Source: an uncultured Roseburia sp. (GTDB lineage: Bacteria > Bacillota > Clostridia > Lachnospirales > Lachnospiraceae). From it: a DNA stretch of 32,458 nucleotides. The position numbers and the translations under genes are program-made. The notes beneath the pieces were generated by a model. The model was not told the DNA's origin, did no database searches, and was given only the letters and a program-made list of their open reading frames with translations. Shown piece by piece: positions 21,965-30,680 of the stretch. How positions within the stretch are numbered: the stretch's first letter is position 1; each line of letters opens with the position of its first letter. Location: NCBI GenBank assembly GCA_934317215.1, contig CAKREH010000037.1:1-32458 (forward strand), in the 5' to 3' direction.

Positions 21965-23113
21965 ATGAAAGGCATATGTATCTTAAAATCTAAAGATATT
22001 CAATTTGAAATTGATTCAGATATTTATAGTGATTGTTATGTCTATGAAATACCAAATAATATAAGTCAGGATAAAGATTATCTGGACTTAATAAAAACTT
22101 TATTAGATATACGGAAAAGTGATGTTTCTGATATTTTGTTTGTTGTAAATAACGATTTATATTTTAATATGGCATACATAATGAAAGATGTATTTACAGA
22201 AAAGCAGGCAAAGATGTTTATTATTCCTGAATATAAAATAACATGGCTGAACAAGGGTTATTTGATTGAGGATTTATATGTGGAAGTTGATTATCATAAA
22301 CCAAGACTACCACAGTATCAGGTTCATCTGACAGATGTATGCAACTTAAATTGTAAAGGGTGTGGTCATTATTGCAATCTGATAGATACACCAAATTTTC
22401 TGGATATAAATAAATATAAGTGTGATATAGAAAAGATAAAGGAAAAATTTTGGGGGTGTCGTTGGATTTATCTGCTGGGAGGGGAACCTTTGTTACATAA
22501 AGAAGCATATAAGTTTATTGATGTGACAAGAGCGATTTTTCCAGATGCGGATATCAGATTTACAACGAATGGATTATTATTACCGGATATGCCGGATGAA
22601 TTCTGGCAGTCAGTCCGCAAAAATCACATACATATAGAAATATCACAATATAGGAAAACGAGAGAAAACTGGAAATCAATTCAACAAGCTATCATAGAAA
22701 ATGATGTTCAGGATAGCACATTAGTACAGACACATAAGGGACAATTTTTTAAACAAAGGGTGTTAGTACCCCAGAATGATTTTGCATTAAGTTATGAGAA
22801 ATGTATATCACAGGAATGTCATTATCTGAGAGACGGTAAGTTATATGTATGTCCGAGTGTGGCTTTAAATGAATTTTTTTATAATTATTATGGAATGGAA
22901 ATGCCATATGAATCAGAAGGCATAGATTTATATAATACTGACTTAGATGGATGGGAGCTTCTGAAAGAACTTGAACAGCCAAATGAAGCCTGCAGATATT
23001 GTACAGATAAAATAGAATGGTTTGAGTGGGAGGTGCGGTCAAAGCAAAATGTTCCTATGTCAGACTGGATAGTAGAAGGAGAAATGCATTTATGCAGGGA
23101 AAAAACGATATAG
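21965..23113 (+). CDS. Radical SAM protein of the flagellin glycosylation cluster
   Basis: 382 residues. C126, C130 and C133 form the C-x3-C-x2-C motif of radical SAM enzymes (DVCNLNCKGCGHYC), followed by LLGGEPLLHKEAYKFID, the conserved GGEP. Later cysteines (CISQECHY, YVCPSV, EACRYC) resemble a SPASM/twitch-type auxiliary cluster. An N-terminal extension of about 110 residues precedes the core. It may modify a sugar or the flagellin glycan carrier; no substrate can be inferred. Base composition is more AT-rich than that of the preceding genes, and this continues to 28712, hinting at separate origin. Its end overlaps the following aminotransferase start by 22 bp. Confidence 0.88.
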   Translation: MKGICILKSKDIQFEIDSDIYSDCYVYEIPNNISQDKDYLDLIKTLLDIRKSDVSDILFVVNNDLYFNMAYIMKDVFTEKQAKMFIIPEYKITWLNKGYLIEDLYVEVDYHKPRLPQYQVHLTDVCNLNCKGCGHYCNLIDTPNFLDINKYKCDIEKIKEKFWGCRWIYLLGGEPLLHKEAYKFIDVTRAIFPDADIRFTTNGLLLPDMPDEFWQSVRKNHIHIEISQYRKTRENWKSIQQAIIENDVQDSTLVQTHKGQFFKQRVLVPQNDFALSYEKCISQECHYLRDGKLYVCPSVALNEFFYNYYGMEMPYESEGIDLYNTDLDGWELLKELEQPNEACRYCTDKIEWFEWEVRSKQNVPMSDWIVEGEMHLCREKTI

Positions 23114-24237
23114 AACGGATTACAGTGACGAAAACATCTCTGCCTCCTTATGAAGAATTTGCACAAGCAATCAGACCATTGTGGGAGAGCCGCTGGGTGA
23201 CAAATATGGGTGTCTATCATCAGAAACTGGAACAGGAACTGAGAGAGTTTCTGCAGGTTCCATTTGTTTCATTAATGGTAAACGGTCATATGTCTCTGGA
23301 AATGGCGATCCAGGCATTTCATTTTCCGCCTGGAAGCGAGATCATCACTACGCCGTATACATTTATTTCTACTACACATGCAATCGTGCGCAATGGGTTA
23401 AAGCCGGTATTCTGTGACATTAAAATGTCAGATTATACGATTGATGAGGAGAAGATAAAAAGTCTCATTACAGAACGGACTGTTGCAATTCTGCCGGTAC
23501 ATGTATACGGGAATATCTGCAATGTAGAAAAGATTGAACAGATCGCGTATGAGTATGGGTTAAAAGTGATCTACGATGCGGCGCATGCATTTGGAGAAAA
23601 CTGTAATGGAACGAGTGTGGGAAATTTTGGAGATGCTTCGGTGTTCAGTTTTCATGCCACAAAGGTTTTTAACACGATCGAGGGTGGAGCGGTTGTGATG
23701 AAAGATCAGAACCTGTATGAGAAGTTATACAACCTAAAGAACTTTGGCATACGGGGAGAGGAACTTGTGGTTAAGGTTGGGGCAAACGCTAAAATGAATG
23801 AGTTTTGTGCAATTATGGGGTTGTGCAACCTGCATTATGTAAAAGAGCACATCCAGGCAAGAAAAGAGAGGGTGGAATATTATCTTGCAGCGTTTCAAGA
23901 AGAAAAGGGAGTGCGCTGTCTGGAGTATAAGGAAAATATTACCTATAGTTATGGATATTTTCCTGTGCTTTTTTTACCGGAAATATGTGGTGTGGGTTTC
24001 AGGAATCAGATATATGAGGCATTAAAACAGAAAAATATATACAGCAGGAAATATTTTTATCCGTTAACATCGGATGAAGCGTGCTTTAAAAACAAATACA
24101 TCCATGTGGATCTGAAAAATGCGCGGTATGTATCAGATAACATATTGGTTCTTCCATTATATGAAGATTTAAGTTTTTCCAAGATGGATGAGATTATTGG
24201 GGTTATCCGGGAAAATATCAAGAAAACGTCTTTTTAA
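23092..24237 (+). CDS. DegT/DnrJ/EryC1/StrS family PLP-dependent sugar aminotransferase
   Basis: 381 residues. Converts a keto-sugar nucleotide to an amino sugar using glutamate and PLP. Motifs: NGHMSLEMAIQAF, the acid in VIYDAAHAFGE (D162) that contacts the PLP ring nitrogen, and K191 in SVFSFHATKVFNTIEGGA, which forms the Schiff base; KNFGIRG and AKMNEFCAIMGL follow. ATG 23092 is selected because AAGGAG precedes it by ten bases and similarity starts there; upstream in-frame codons overlap the radical SAM gene. With the formyltransferase further on, it suggests an N-formylated amino sugar in the glycan. Confidence 0.92.
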   Translation: MQGKNDIERITVTKTSLPPYEEFAQAIRPLWESRWVTNMGVYHQKLEQELREFLQVPFVSLMVNGHMSLEMAIQAFHFPPGSEIITTPYTFISTTHAIVRNGLKPVFCDIKMSDYTIDEEKIKSLITERTVAILPVHVYGNICNVEKIEQIAYEYGLKVIYDAAHAFGENCNGTSVGNFGDASVFSFHATKVFNTIEGGAVVMKDQNLYEKLYNLKNFGIRGEELVVKVGANAKMNEFCAIMGLCNLHYVKEHIQARKERVEYYLAAFQEEKGVRCLEYKENITYSYGYFPVLFLPEICGVGFRNQIYEALKQKNIYSRKYFYPLTSDEACFKNKYIHVDLKNARYVSDNILVLPLYEDLSFSKMDEIIGVIRENIKKTSF

Positions 24238-24245
24238 AAAGAAAG

Positions 24246-24559
24246 GATTCGGGTGTCAAAAGGTGGTTCATAACTTAGCGGCTGTCAAATTGCACGAAGC
24301 CGGGACTCGTTTTGTGACTTGGGGAGAAAATTAGAAAATCTTAGTATGCCTGTCTATTCACAGTGATGTTCTGCCATGGATGGCAGAACAAGGCTTCACG
24401 AGCCATGGAAGGCTCGTTGAACGCCGTTCATGTCACTTCGAGAAAATCTAACTCAGGCATACTTAGTTTTTCTTATTTTCGGACAACGGAACAAAACAGA
24501 CACGGCTTTGGGCAATTTGACAGTCATAAAATTAAAAACCACCTTTTGACACCCGAATC
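24246..24559. repeat. 314-bp giant imperfect palindrome (MITE-like or structured RNA element)
   Basis: The ends are perfect 23-bp inverted repeats (24246-24268, starting GATTCGGGTGTC; 24537-24559, ending GACACCCGAATC). Pairing resumes inward: CTGTCAAATTGC near 24282 against GCAATTTGACAG near 24513, AAGCCG against CGGCTT, and TTAGTATGCCTG near 24341 against CAGGCATACTTAG near 24454. The tip carries three small hairpins: GTTCTGCCAT/ATGGCAGAAC (24368-24389), CGAGCC/GGCTCG (24399-24416) and TGAAC/GTTCA (24418-24430). It contains no gene. AAG flanks both ends, a possible 3-bp target duplication. Confidence 0.85.
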
Positions 24560-24595
24560 AAGAATGGAAAATAAAGCAGGCAGGAGTGTCAGACA

Positions 24596-26671
24596 ATGTG
24601 GGAAAATGCAGGAACAATACAAAAAAATGCAATTCATATATGCAGGAATATTAATCCAGTGATAAAAAAAATCTGTGGTTTAGATGAACATACAAAACAT
24701 AATTTTATAAAACAGAACAGGGGACTTCTATTAGATTATGGGGAGACGATATGTTGTGTGCCCCAGGCATTTCAACTGGAAAAATACCAGAAAAAGACAG
24801 GATATATTGCAGATTTTTGCCAGGAGTGGAGAGCGGGGAACAAAAAGCCGGATGAATTTGAGCTGAAAAATTATGACCGGATGATCGATGACATTGCAGA
24901 GATTACCGATTACATAATTTCTACATATAACACAGAACCAAAAACATGTGCCTGCTGTGGGAAGGGAGTATATTACCTGCCACTATCTTCTTTTTACGAT
25001 GAACAGGCAGAAAAATATCATGTTAAGCCACATGTTCTGGAAACATTAAACAGGCTGGAGTATACATGTCCATGCTGTGGGGCGAGTGACCGTGACCGGC
25101 TTATGGTATCTATGTTAAAAAAATTGGGGCTGGAAGAAAATCAGGCAAAAGAATCTTTATTACAGATTGCACCAGCAAAGACAATTGAACACTGGATCAA
25201 TGGAAACTGCTTTACATTGCAGTATGATTCGACAGATTTATATATGGATCAGGTATCTTTTGTATCAGATATTTCAGATATGAACATGGTAGAAGAGGAA
25301 GTCTACGATTACATTATCTGTTCACATGTATTAGAACATGTAAAAGATGATAAAAAGGCAATGCAGGAATTATACCGCATATTAAAAAAAGATGGAATGG
25401 GACTTCTACTGGTTCCCATTGCGCTTGATGTTGATGTGATCGACGAGGAATGGGGATTGTCTGAAGCAGAAAACTGGAGACGTTTTGGACAGGATGATCA
25501 TTGTAGACAGTATAGTAAAAAAGGGTTTGTAGAAAGACTGGAAGAAAGCGGATTTTATGTACATCAGCTTGGGAGGGAGTATTTTGGAGAGAAACTTTAC
25601 CATGAGAATGGTATCACAGATACTTCTATACTGTATGTAGTGACGAAAGAAGCTGGGACTATAGATGAAATCGTACAAAAAAGGCGAGGACAAAGAGGAA
25701 AACATAAAATTGGCGAACCGTTAGTCAGTGTGTTAATGTCATCGTATAATCATGAAGCATATGTGGGGAAAGCGATTGAAAGTGTATTAAACCAGACCTA
25801 TCAGAATGTAGAATTTTTAATTGCGGATGACTGCTCTACAGACCATACCGTAGATGAAATTATGAGGTATGAGGATCAGATAGATGAGATACATTTGTTT
25901 GATCAGAATGTATATGGCAGAATGCCATTTTTAAATACCAAAGCAAAAGGAAAATATATTGCGGTAATCAATTCGGATGATATGTGGGAGGCAGATAAAC
26001 TGCAGAAACAGGTTTTATATATGGAGACACACCCACAGACAGCAGCCTGTTTCACGGGTGGTCAGTGTGTAGATGAAAATGAAAACGGTATGGAGCTGGA
26101 ACTTTTTCTACAGGAAAATATGAAAAAAGAAGCATGGATGCATCATTTTTTTACTTATGGGAATTGTCTTGCTCATCCATCCATTTTGATTCGGACAGAA
26201 GTATATCAGAAGCTGTTAAGTGACGAGATACCTGCGTTTAGACAGCTTCCGGATTTTTGGATGTGGGTAAAACTCATACAAGATTATGACATACATGTGA
26301 TTGAGAAGGTGTTGATTCAGTTTCGTTTTCATGAGAGTGCAGATAATGCAAATACGAGTGCGCGCACAGAAGAGAATGGTATCAGGCATTGTTATGAAGA
26401 ATGTTATTTATGGTATGACACAATGAAAAAGATGGAAGCAGCATATTTTAAAAGTGCTTTTTCAAAAGAGCTGATTTATAAAGATGCAGAAGCAGAGGAA
26501 GATATATGGTGTGAAAAGTTTTTTATATTAAAAAATGCAAATAAAGCATATTTGCGGCAGTCGGCATTGTTCTTTTTGTTTGATATCTGTCAAAAAGAGG
26601 GAGTAGTGGCGGTGTTAAAGGAAAAATATCATTTTCAGTACAAAGATATTTATGAATTATCAGGGAAATAG
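24596..26671 (+). CDS. Bifunctional methyltransferase-glycosyltransferase
   Basis: 691 residues with three parts. Around 118-161 are two cysteine clusters (CACCGKG and CPCCGAS) that look like a zinc ribbon. About 175-360 is a class I SAM methyltransferase of the Methyltransf_11 type (DYIICSHVLEHVKDDKKAMQ, LYRILKKDGMGLLLVPIA). From about 375 a GT2 glycosyltransferase follows (SVLMSSYNHEAYVGKAIESV, LIADDCSTDHTVDEI, INSDDMW), with LAHPSILIRTEVY and RQLPDFWMWVKL. AGGAG (24582-24586) supports ATG 24596. It follows the giant palindrome. Likely role: adding and methylating a sugar of the flagellin glycan. Confidence 0.88.
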   Translation: MWENAGTIQKNAIHICRNINPVIKKICGLDEHTKHNFIKQNRGLLLDYGETICCVPQAFQLEKYQKKTGYIADFCQEWRAGNKKPDEFELKNYDRMIDDIAEITDYIISTYNTEPKTCACCGKGVYYLPLSSFYDEQAEKYHVKPHVLETLNRLEYTCPCCGASDRDRLMVSMLKKLGLEENQAKESLLQIAPAKTIEHWINGNCFTLQYDSTDLYMDQVSFVSDISDMNMVEEEVYDYIICSHVLEHVKDDKKAMQELYRILKKDGMGLLLVPIALDVDVIDEEWGLSEAENWRRFGQDDHCRQYSKKGFVERLEESGFYVHQLGREYFGEKLYHENGITDTSILYVVTKEAGTIDEIVQKRRGQRGKHKIGEPLVSVLMSSYNHEAYVGKAIESVLNQTYQNVEFLIADDCSTDHTVDEIMRYEDQIDEIHLFDQNVYGRMPFLNTKAKGKYIAVINSDDMWEADKLQKQVLYMETHPQTAACFTGGQCVDENENGMELELFLQENMKKEAWMHHFFTYGNCLAHPSILIRTEVYQKLLSDEIPAFRQLPDFWMWVKLIQDYDIHVIEKVLIQFRFHESADNANTSARTEENGIRHCYEECYLWYDTMKKMEAAYFKSAFSKELIYKDAEAEEDIWCEKFFILKNANKAYLRQSALFFLFDICQKEGVVAVLKEKYHFQYKDIYELSGK

Positions 26672-26691
26672 AGGGAGCAGAGATAGCAGAT

Positions 26692-27399
26692 ATGAAAGTA
26701 GCGGTAATGCAGCCATATTTATTTCCGTATATAGGATACTGGCAGTTGATGAATGCTGTGGATCAGTTTGTAATCTTAGATGATGTGAATTATATTGTTC
26801 GTGGATACATAAACAGGAACCGTATTCTGTTTCACGGACAGCCTTATATGTTTACAATCCCGATAAAGAAAGCATCACAAAACAGATTGATCATGGATAC
26901 GGAACTACGTTTTGAGACAGAGGATAAAAGAAAAATTCTGTTAACAATTAGAAATGCATATAAAAAAGCGCCTTACTTTGAGACTGTTATGCCCATAATT
27001 GAGGATATCATATTAAATCCGGAAAAGGATCTGACCAGTTATATTCGGTTTAGTATGGAAAATATAATCCGGTATCTGGATGCCGATATAGAAATTTTGC
27101 AGTCATCTGAAATTGAAAAAAAGCAGAATTTAAAAGCTGGGGAAAAAATTATTGAAATATGTAAAGTATTAGGGGCAGATACTTATATCAATCCGTGTGG
27201 TGGCAGAGCTCTTTATGATCATTCGGATTTTGAGAAGGAGGGCATCAAACTTTTCTTTTTAGATACAAAGGAGGAATGCATCTCTTACGACCAAAGGCAG
27301 GATAAGTTTGTCCCTAATTTGTCTATTATAGATATTTTAATGTTTAATGATGTTCGAACGATACAAAAATTTCTAAAGGAGTATGAGTTGAATTATTGA
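26692..27399 (+). CDS. WbqC family protein
   Basis: 235 residues with the WbqC hallmark N-terminus MKVAVMQPYLFPYIGYWQLM, then VDQFVILDDVNYIVRGYINR and, later, YINPCGGRALYDHSDFEKEG. WbqC-like proteins occur in O-antigen, capsule and flagellar glycan clusters; their reaction is not firmly known, but association with amino-sugar acylation has been proposed. It begins 20 bp after the bifunctional transferase and lies before a methyltransferase and a formyltransferase, supporting a glycan role. Confidence 0.9.
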   Translation: MKVAVMQPYLFPYIGYWQLMNAVDQFVILDDVNYIVRGYINRNRILFHGQPYMFTIPIKKASQNRLIMDTELRFETEDKRKILLTIRNAYKKAPYFETVMPIIEDIILNPEKDLTSYIRFSMENIIRYLDADIEILQSSEIEKKQNLKAGEKIIEICKVLGADTYINPCGGRALYDHSDFEKEGIKLFFLDTKEECISYDQRQDKFVPNLSIIDILMFNDVRTIQKFLKEYELNY

Positions 27400-27429
27400 T
27401 AGTTTCTATACACAGAATGGAGGAATGAG

Positions 27430-28062
27430 ATGTCTTATCTGGATATTGTGGATCATTATGAGCAATGTTATAAAATTTATGGCGATAATCATAAAGGAGT
27501 AGACTGGCCAAATTGGGAGGATACACAGAAACGGTATCAGGTAATGCTGGATATTTTTCAATTTGACAGAGAAAAAATAAATACAAAAAACAACTCTATA
27601 TTGGATTTGGGATGCGGACTGGGGCATTTATATGAATATATTCTTATGAAAAAAATTCCATATGAGTACGAAGGGATGGATATATCTGAACTTTTTATAA
27701 AAGAGTGTAAGAGTAAGTATCCAGAGATTGTTTTTACGAAGCAGGATATCCTAAGTGACCAGTTTATTAAATATAAGACATGGGACTATGTTTGTATGAA
27801 TGGAGTTTTTACAGAAAAAAGAGAAATGACATATGATGAAATGTTTGCGTATTTTAGACAAATGATAAAAAAGGCATATAGTCTGTGCAACCGGGGGATA
27901 GCTTTTAATGTGATGTCTAAAGATGTAGACTGGGAAAGAGATGATTTGTTTCATTTGCCGTTGAGTGAACTTAGCCATTTTCTGACAGGAGAAATCAGTA
28001 GAAATTTTATTATCAGAAATGACTATGGACTATATGAATATACGACCTATTTGTACAGATGA
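27430..28062 (+). CDS. Class I SAM-dependent methyltransferase
   Basis: 210 residues. Motif I is SILDLGCGLGHLYEYI (about 55-70), with EGMDISELFIKECK as motif II and WDYVCMNGVFTEKRE as the post-core strand. Substrate unknown; context (WbqC before, formyltransferase after) points to a sugar nucleotide or glycan. A GGAGG-like site (ATGGAGGAATGAG) precedes the start. The gene is AT-rich like its neighbours. Confidence 0.87.
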   Translation: MSYLDIVDHYEQCYKIYGDNHKGVDWPNWEDTQKRYQVMLDIFQFDREKINTKNNSILDLGCGLGHLYEYILMKKIPYEYEGMDISELFIKECKSKYPEIVFTKQDILSDQFIKYKTWDYVCMNGVFTEKREMTYDEMFAYFRQMIKKAYSLCNRGIAFNVMSKDVDWERDDLFHLPLSELSHFLTGEISRNFIIRNDYGLYEYTTYLYR

Positions 28063-28076
28063 GGGAAACATGAAAA

Positions 28077-28712
28077 ATGAATATTGGTTTTTATGTGTCG
28101 GGAAGAGCGACCAGATTAAAGAATATTATACAGAATGATTATTCAGATATTAATCATTCTGTCAGATTGGTTGTGTCGGATGAAAAGAACGACACGTTGG
28201 AAGAATTACTGAAAGAGAATCACATTAATTACAGGTATTTTGGGGAAGATGCAATACAGGATAATGTTCTGTTTTCGGATAAGCTGCTGAATGAAATGAA
28301 AAAAAATAAGATTGATTATCTTTTTGTCTTTGGAAAGAAACTGTTAAAGGGAAAAATTTTGACGGAATATCGAAACAGAATGATTAATTTTCATCCGTCA
28401 ATTCTGCCCTTGTTTCCGGGATATCATGCGATTGATAAGGCAGTAGAGGCTCATATGACAGTATTGGGTAATACTGCACATTTTATAGATGAAAGTGTTG
28501 ATCAGGGGCCAATTATTTTACAAACTATCATTTCAATAGATGTTTTCCGAGAGGAAGGATATGAAGGAATATTAAAATATCAGGAAAAAATGTTTTTTAT
28601 TATTTTTGATTTGTTAAAGCAGGATCGGATAGTAGTCGAAAAAAACAATAGTGTTACTATAAAACAAAGCAGAAAAAAGAATTTCCTTTTTATTCCAACC
28701 ATTGATTTTTAA
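28077..28712 (+). CDS. Formyltransferase family protein (sugar N-formyltransferase candidate)
   Basis: 211 residues related to PurN/GART-type formyltransferases. The catalytic triad is visible: N104 and H106 in MINFHPSILPLFPG, and D142 in ESVDQGPIIL. These enzymes transfer formyl from 10-formyl-tetrahydrofolate to an amine. In a glycan cluster with a DegT aminotransferase, the probable acceptor is an amino sugar nucleotide, as for VioF or FdtF-type enzymes; purine synthesis is unlikely because no pur genes are nearby and the N-terminus is atypical. GAGGGA precedes the start by ten bases. It is the last gene of the cluster. Confidence 0.88.
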   Translation: MNIGFYVSGRATRLKNIIQNDYSDINHSVRLVVSDEKNDTLEELLKENHINYRYFGEDAIQDNVLFSDKLLNEMKKNKIDYLFVFGKKLLKGKILTEYRNRMINFHPSILPLFPGYHAIDKAVEAHMTVLGNTAHFIDESVDQGPIILQTIISIDVFREEGYEGILKYQEKMFFIIFDLLKQDRIVVEKNNSVTIKQSRKKNFLFIPTIDF

Positions 28713-28970
28713 TAAAAAATTTAACGGTTCAGAGAAGTTTAAGTACAGATAATGGTTATGAGAAATATGTGGGCAAGTATACATATATCATAGAATTAAT
28801 ATGATTTCTGGAGTAGACAGTCTTTCATAAAAGTGATCAATGCATATAATTTGTGTAACTTATATAAGTATCAGTATAAGATTTTTGTGCAAAAATATGA
28901 AAATATTTGACGGAGATAGGGCTGTGCTAAACTGCACTTACATTTTTCGGAAGATGTATTTACAAGGCAG
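28713..28970. other. Gene-free AT-rich stretch with debris of the next gene
   Basis: No complete gene. From about 28920 the frame of the following gene can be read backward (SEDVFTRQ just before its ATG) until a TAG at 28917, which suggests that the 5' part of that gene has been lost. No clear promoter or terminator is seen. Confidence 0.45.
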
Positions 28971-29582
28971 ATGAAAAACGATCTGGCATTTCGTGTCAGA
29001 AAAAAGCGTGTAATTGTTTTGACGGAACATCAGTCGACACTGAATGAGAATATGCCGCTACGTTTTCTAATGTATTTGGGCAGGACGTACAATCAGATGA
29101 TGACAACAAATGCAGTATATAAGGAACGCCGGATAGAACTCGACGCGCCGGAGTTTGTGGTATTTTACAATGGAGACCGCAATCAAAAAGAATATTGGGA
29201 AATGCACTTGTCGGATGCGTTCCCGGAGGGAGTGAAAGTTAATATTGATCTGAGGGTAAGAGTATATAACATTAACTACGGAAAGAACTCTAAATTATTG
29301 CAGCAGACAAAATTATTAAGTGGTTACAGTTATTTTGTTGATAAAATCAAACACTTATGTAAAAATGGAAGTGAATTAAAAGAAGCGATAGACACCGCGG
29401 TGCGTGAATGTATCAAGGATGGAGTTCTTACAGATCAGTTAACTTATTTAGGATCGGAGGTAATGGGTATGTTTGCAACAGAATTTGATATGGATGAAGC
29501 TGTAAAGGTCTGGAAGGAAGAGGCGAGAGAACTTTTGAAAGCTACAGAGGAAGAAATACAAAAAGTCACAAAGGAGATGTAA
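28971..29582 (+). pseudogene. 5'-truncated Rpn-like PD-(D/E)XK nuclease/transposase-family gene
   Basis: 203 residues. MKNDLAFRV and VIVLTEHQSTLNENMPLRFL correspond to the D and ExQ catalytic core of the Rpn/YhgA-like family, followed by EFVVFYNG and VRVYNINYGKNSKLLQQTK, which are family features. About 40-60 N-terminal residues normally present are missing; similar residues continue upstream of the ATG to a stop at 28917, and no ribosome binding site is seen. It may be a degraded copy of the same superfamily as the gene at 7052, though the two are not close relatives. A terminator follows. Confidence 0.65.
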
Positions 29583-29624
29583 TCTGACAATCTGCATAAG
29601 TGGCAAAATAAGGGAAAATGATAG

Positions 29625-29666
29625 CGGGCGAGATGCACAAAGAAAGGTGTGTCTTGCCCGGTTTTA
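29625..29666 (+). terminator. Terminator after the Rpn-like gene
   Basis: CGGGCGAGATGCAC (29625-29638) pairs imperfectly with GTGTGTCTTGCCCG (29647-29660), followed by GTTTTATTTA. Confidence 0.75.
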
Positions 29667-29775
29667 TTTATGATGGAACATGGAACCGCTTTGTGGTAAA
29701 ATTGATGCCATAAGATCGTTGCTGGACTAACTGACAGGGAGTGAACAGTGACATGCAGACAGGGAGGATCAGACA

Positions 29776-30045
29776 ATGTATTATGTACCGGATGGCACAG
29801 AGATGTGTGGATATTATGAATGTAAAGAATGTGGAAACCGGTTTTTGTCGTTACAGACAGGACCGCAGCTCGTATGTCCGTATTGCGGGGAAGAGCCGGA
29901 TATGGAAGTCGGACCGGACGAGGAGATGCCGGTGGCAGCAGAAAGTGCGAAGCTGATTCAGGTGGTAAAAGGAGCAGAAGAGGTTGAACGGATGGATACA
30001 CTGCTTTCACTTGCAGTGACCGGCGGTGATTATGCGTGGATATAG
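29776..30045 (+). CDS. Small zinc-ribbon protein
   Basis: 89 residues. C-K-E-C and C-P-Y-C pairs about 20 residues apart (YECKECGNRFLS; LVCPYCGEE) form a rubredoxin-like zinc ribbon, followed by an acidic linker and a short helical tail. GGGAGGA precedes the start by about eight bases. Function unknown; it begins the small-gene run that ends at 32098. Confidence 0.75.
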   Translation: MYYVPDGTEMCGYYECKECGNRFLSLQTGPQLVCPYCGEEPDMEVGPDEEMPVAAESAKLIQVVKGAEEVERMDTLLSLAVTGGDYAWI

Positions 30046-30060
30046 AAAAAAGGAGTCAGT

Positions 30061-30097
30061 GTGAAAAATAAGATTTTTCACCCGCAGGAATGGAGAA
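30061..30097 (+). promoter_or_regulatory. Leader hairpin before the histidine phosphatase gene
   Basis: GTGAAAAAT (30061-30069) pairs perfectly with ATTTTTCAC (30073-30081) around AAG. It is followed by CGCAGGAATGGAGA, nearly the same text as after a similar hairpin at 31380-31403. Confidence 0.5.
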
Positions 30098-30101
30098 TAA
30101 A

Positions 30102-30635
30102 ATGGGACAGGTTTATTTTGTCCGTCATGGACAGACAATTTGGAATGTGGAAAATAAGATCTGCGGTGCAACGGATATTGCACTCACGGAACTTGGACAT
30201 AAACAGGCGGTCGAGACAGGAAAAAAGATCTTAGAACAGGGAATCAAAGCCGATGAGATTCTTTATTCCCCATTGATCCGGGCAAAGGACACGGCACTCC
30301 ATATCGCAGAGATTACCGGGATCCCGGCAAGGGAGGAAGCACGTTTAAAAGAACAGAACTTTGGAAAATATGAGTCTACACCGAGAGACGGAGCAGAGTT
30401 CAGGGAAGCCAAAAAACAGTTTGTAAATTGTTATGAAGGCGGGGAGTCGATGCTTCATCTGGCACAGCGCATTTATAACCTGTTAGATGAGGTGACTGCT
30501 TCAGATAAAACTTATATTCTCGTGGCGCACAATGGAATCGCGCGTGTGGTGCAGTCCTATTTTTATGAGATGACCAATGAGGAATACGCCGCATTTGGTG
30601 TGGCAAATTGCGCAGTGGTCAGATATGAATTTTAA
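30102..30635 (+). CDS. Histidine phosphatase family protein
   Basis: 177 residues of the phosphoglycerate mutase-like superfamily. The catalytic R-H-G (residues 8-10, VYFVRHGQTIWN) is at the N-terminus, YSPLIRAKDTALHIAE carries the second conserved arginine, and ILVAHNGIARV the second histidine. Length and the LKEQNFGKYE motif fit broad-specificity phosphatases of the GpmB/PhoE type rather than true glycolytic mutase. ATG 30102 is preferred to 30090 because GGAG lies seven bases before it; the upstream ATG is only two bases from its AGGA. Confidence 0.9.
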   Translation: MGQVYFVRHGQTIWNVENKICGATDIALTELGHKQAVETGKKILEQGIKADEILYSPLIRAKDTALHIAEITGIPAREEARLKEQNFGKYESTPRDGAEFREAKKQFVNCYEGGESMLHLAQRIYNLLDEVTASDKTYILVAHNGIARVVQSYFYEMTNEEYAAFGVANCAVVRYEF

Positions 30636-30680
30636 AAGATGGGACAGCCGTAAAGCGTGTCACCGGAATGGAGGACTTTC

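Noticed and set aside
24363..24662. Open frame across the giant palindrome
   Set aside because: Its codons follow the inverted-repeat structure, there is no ribosome binding site, and it runs into the next gene in another frame.
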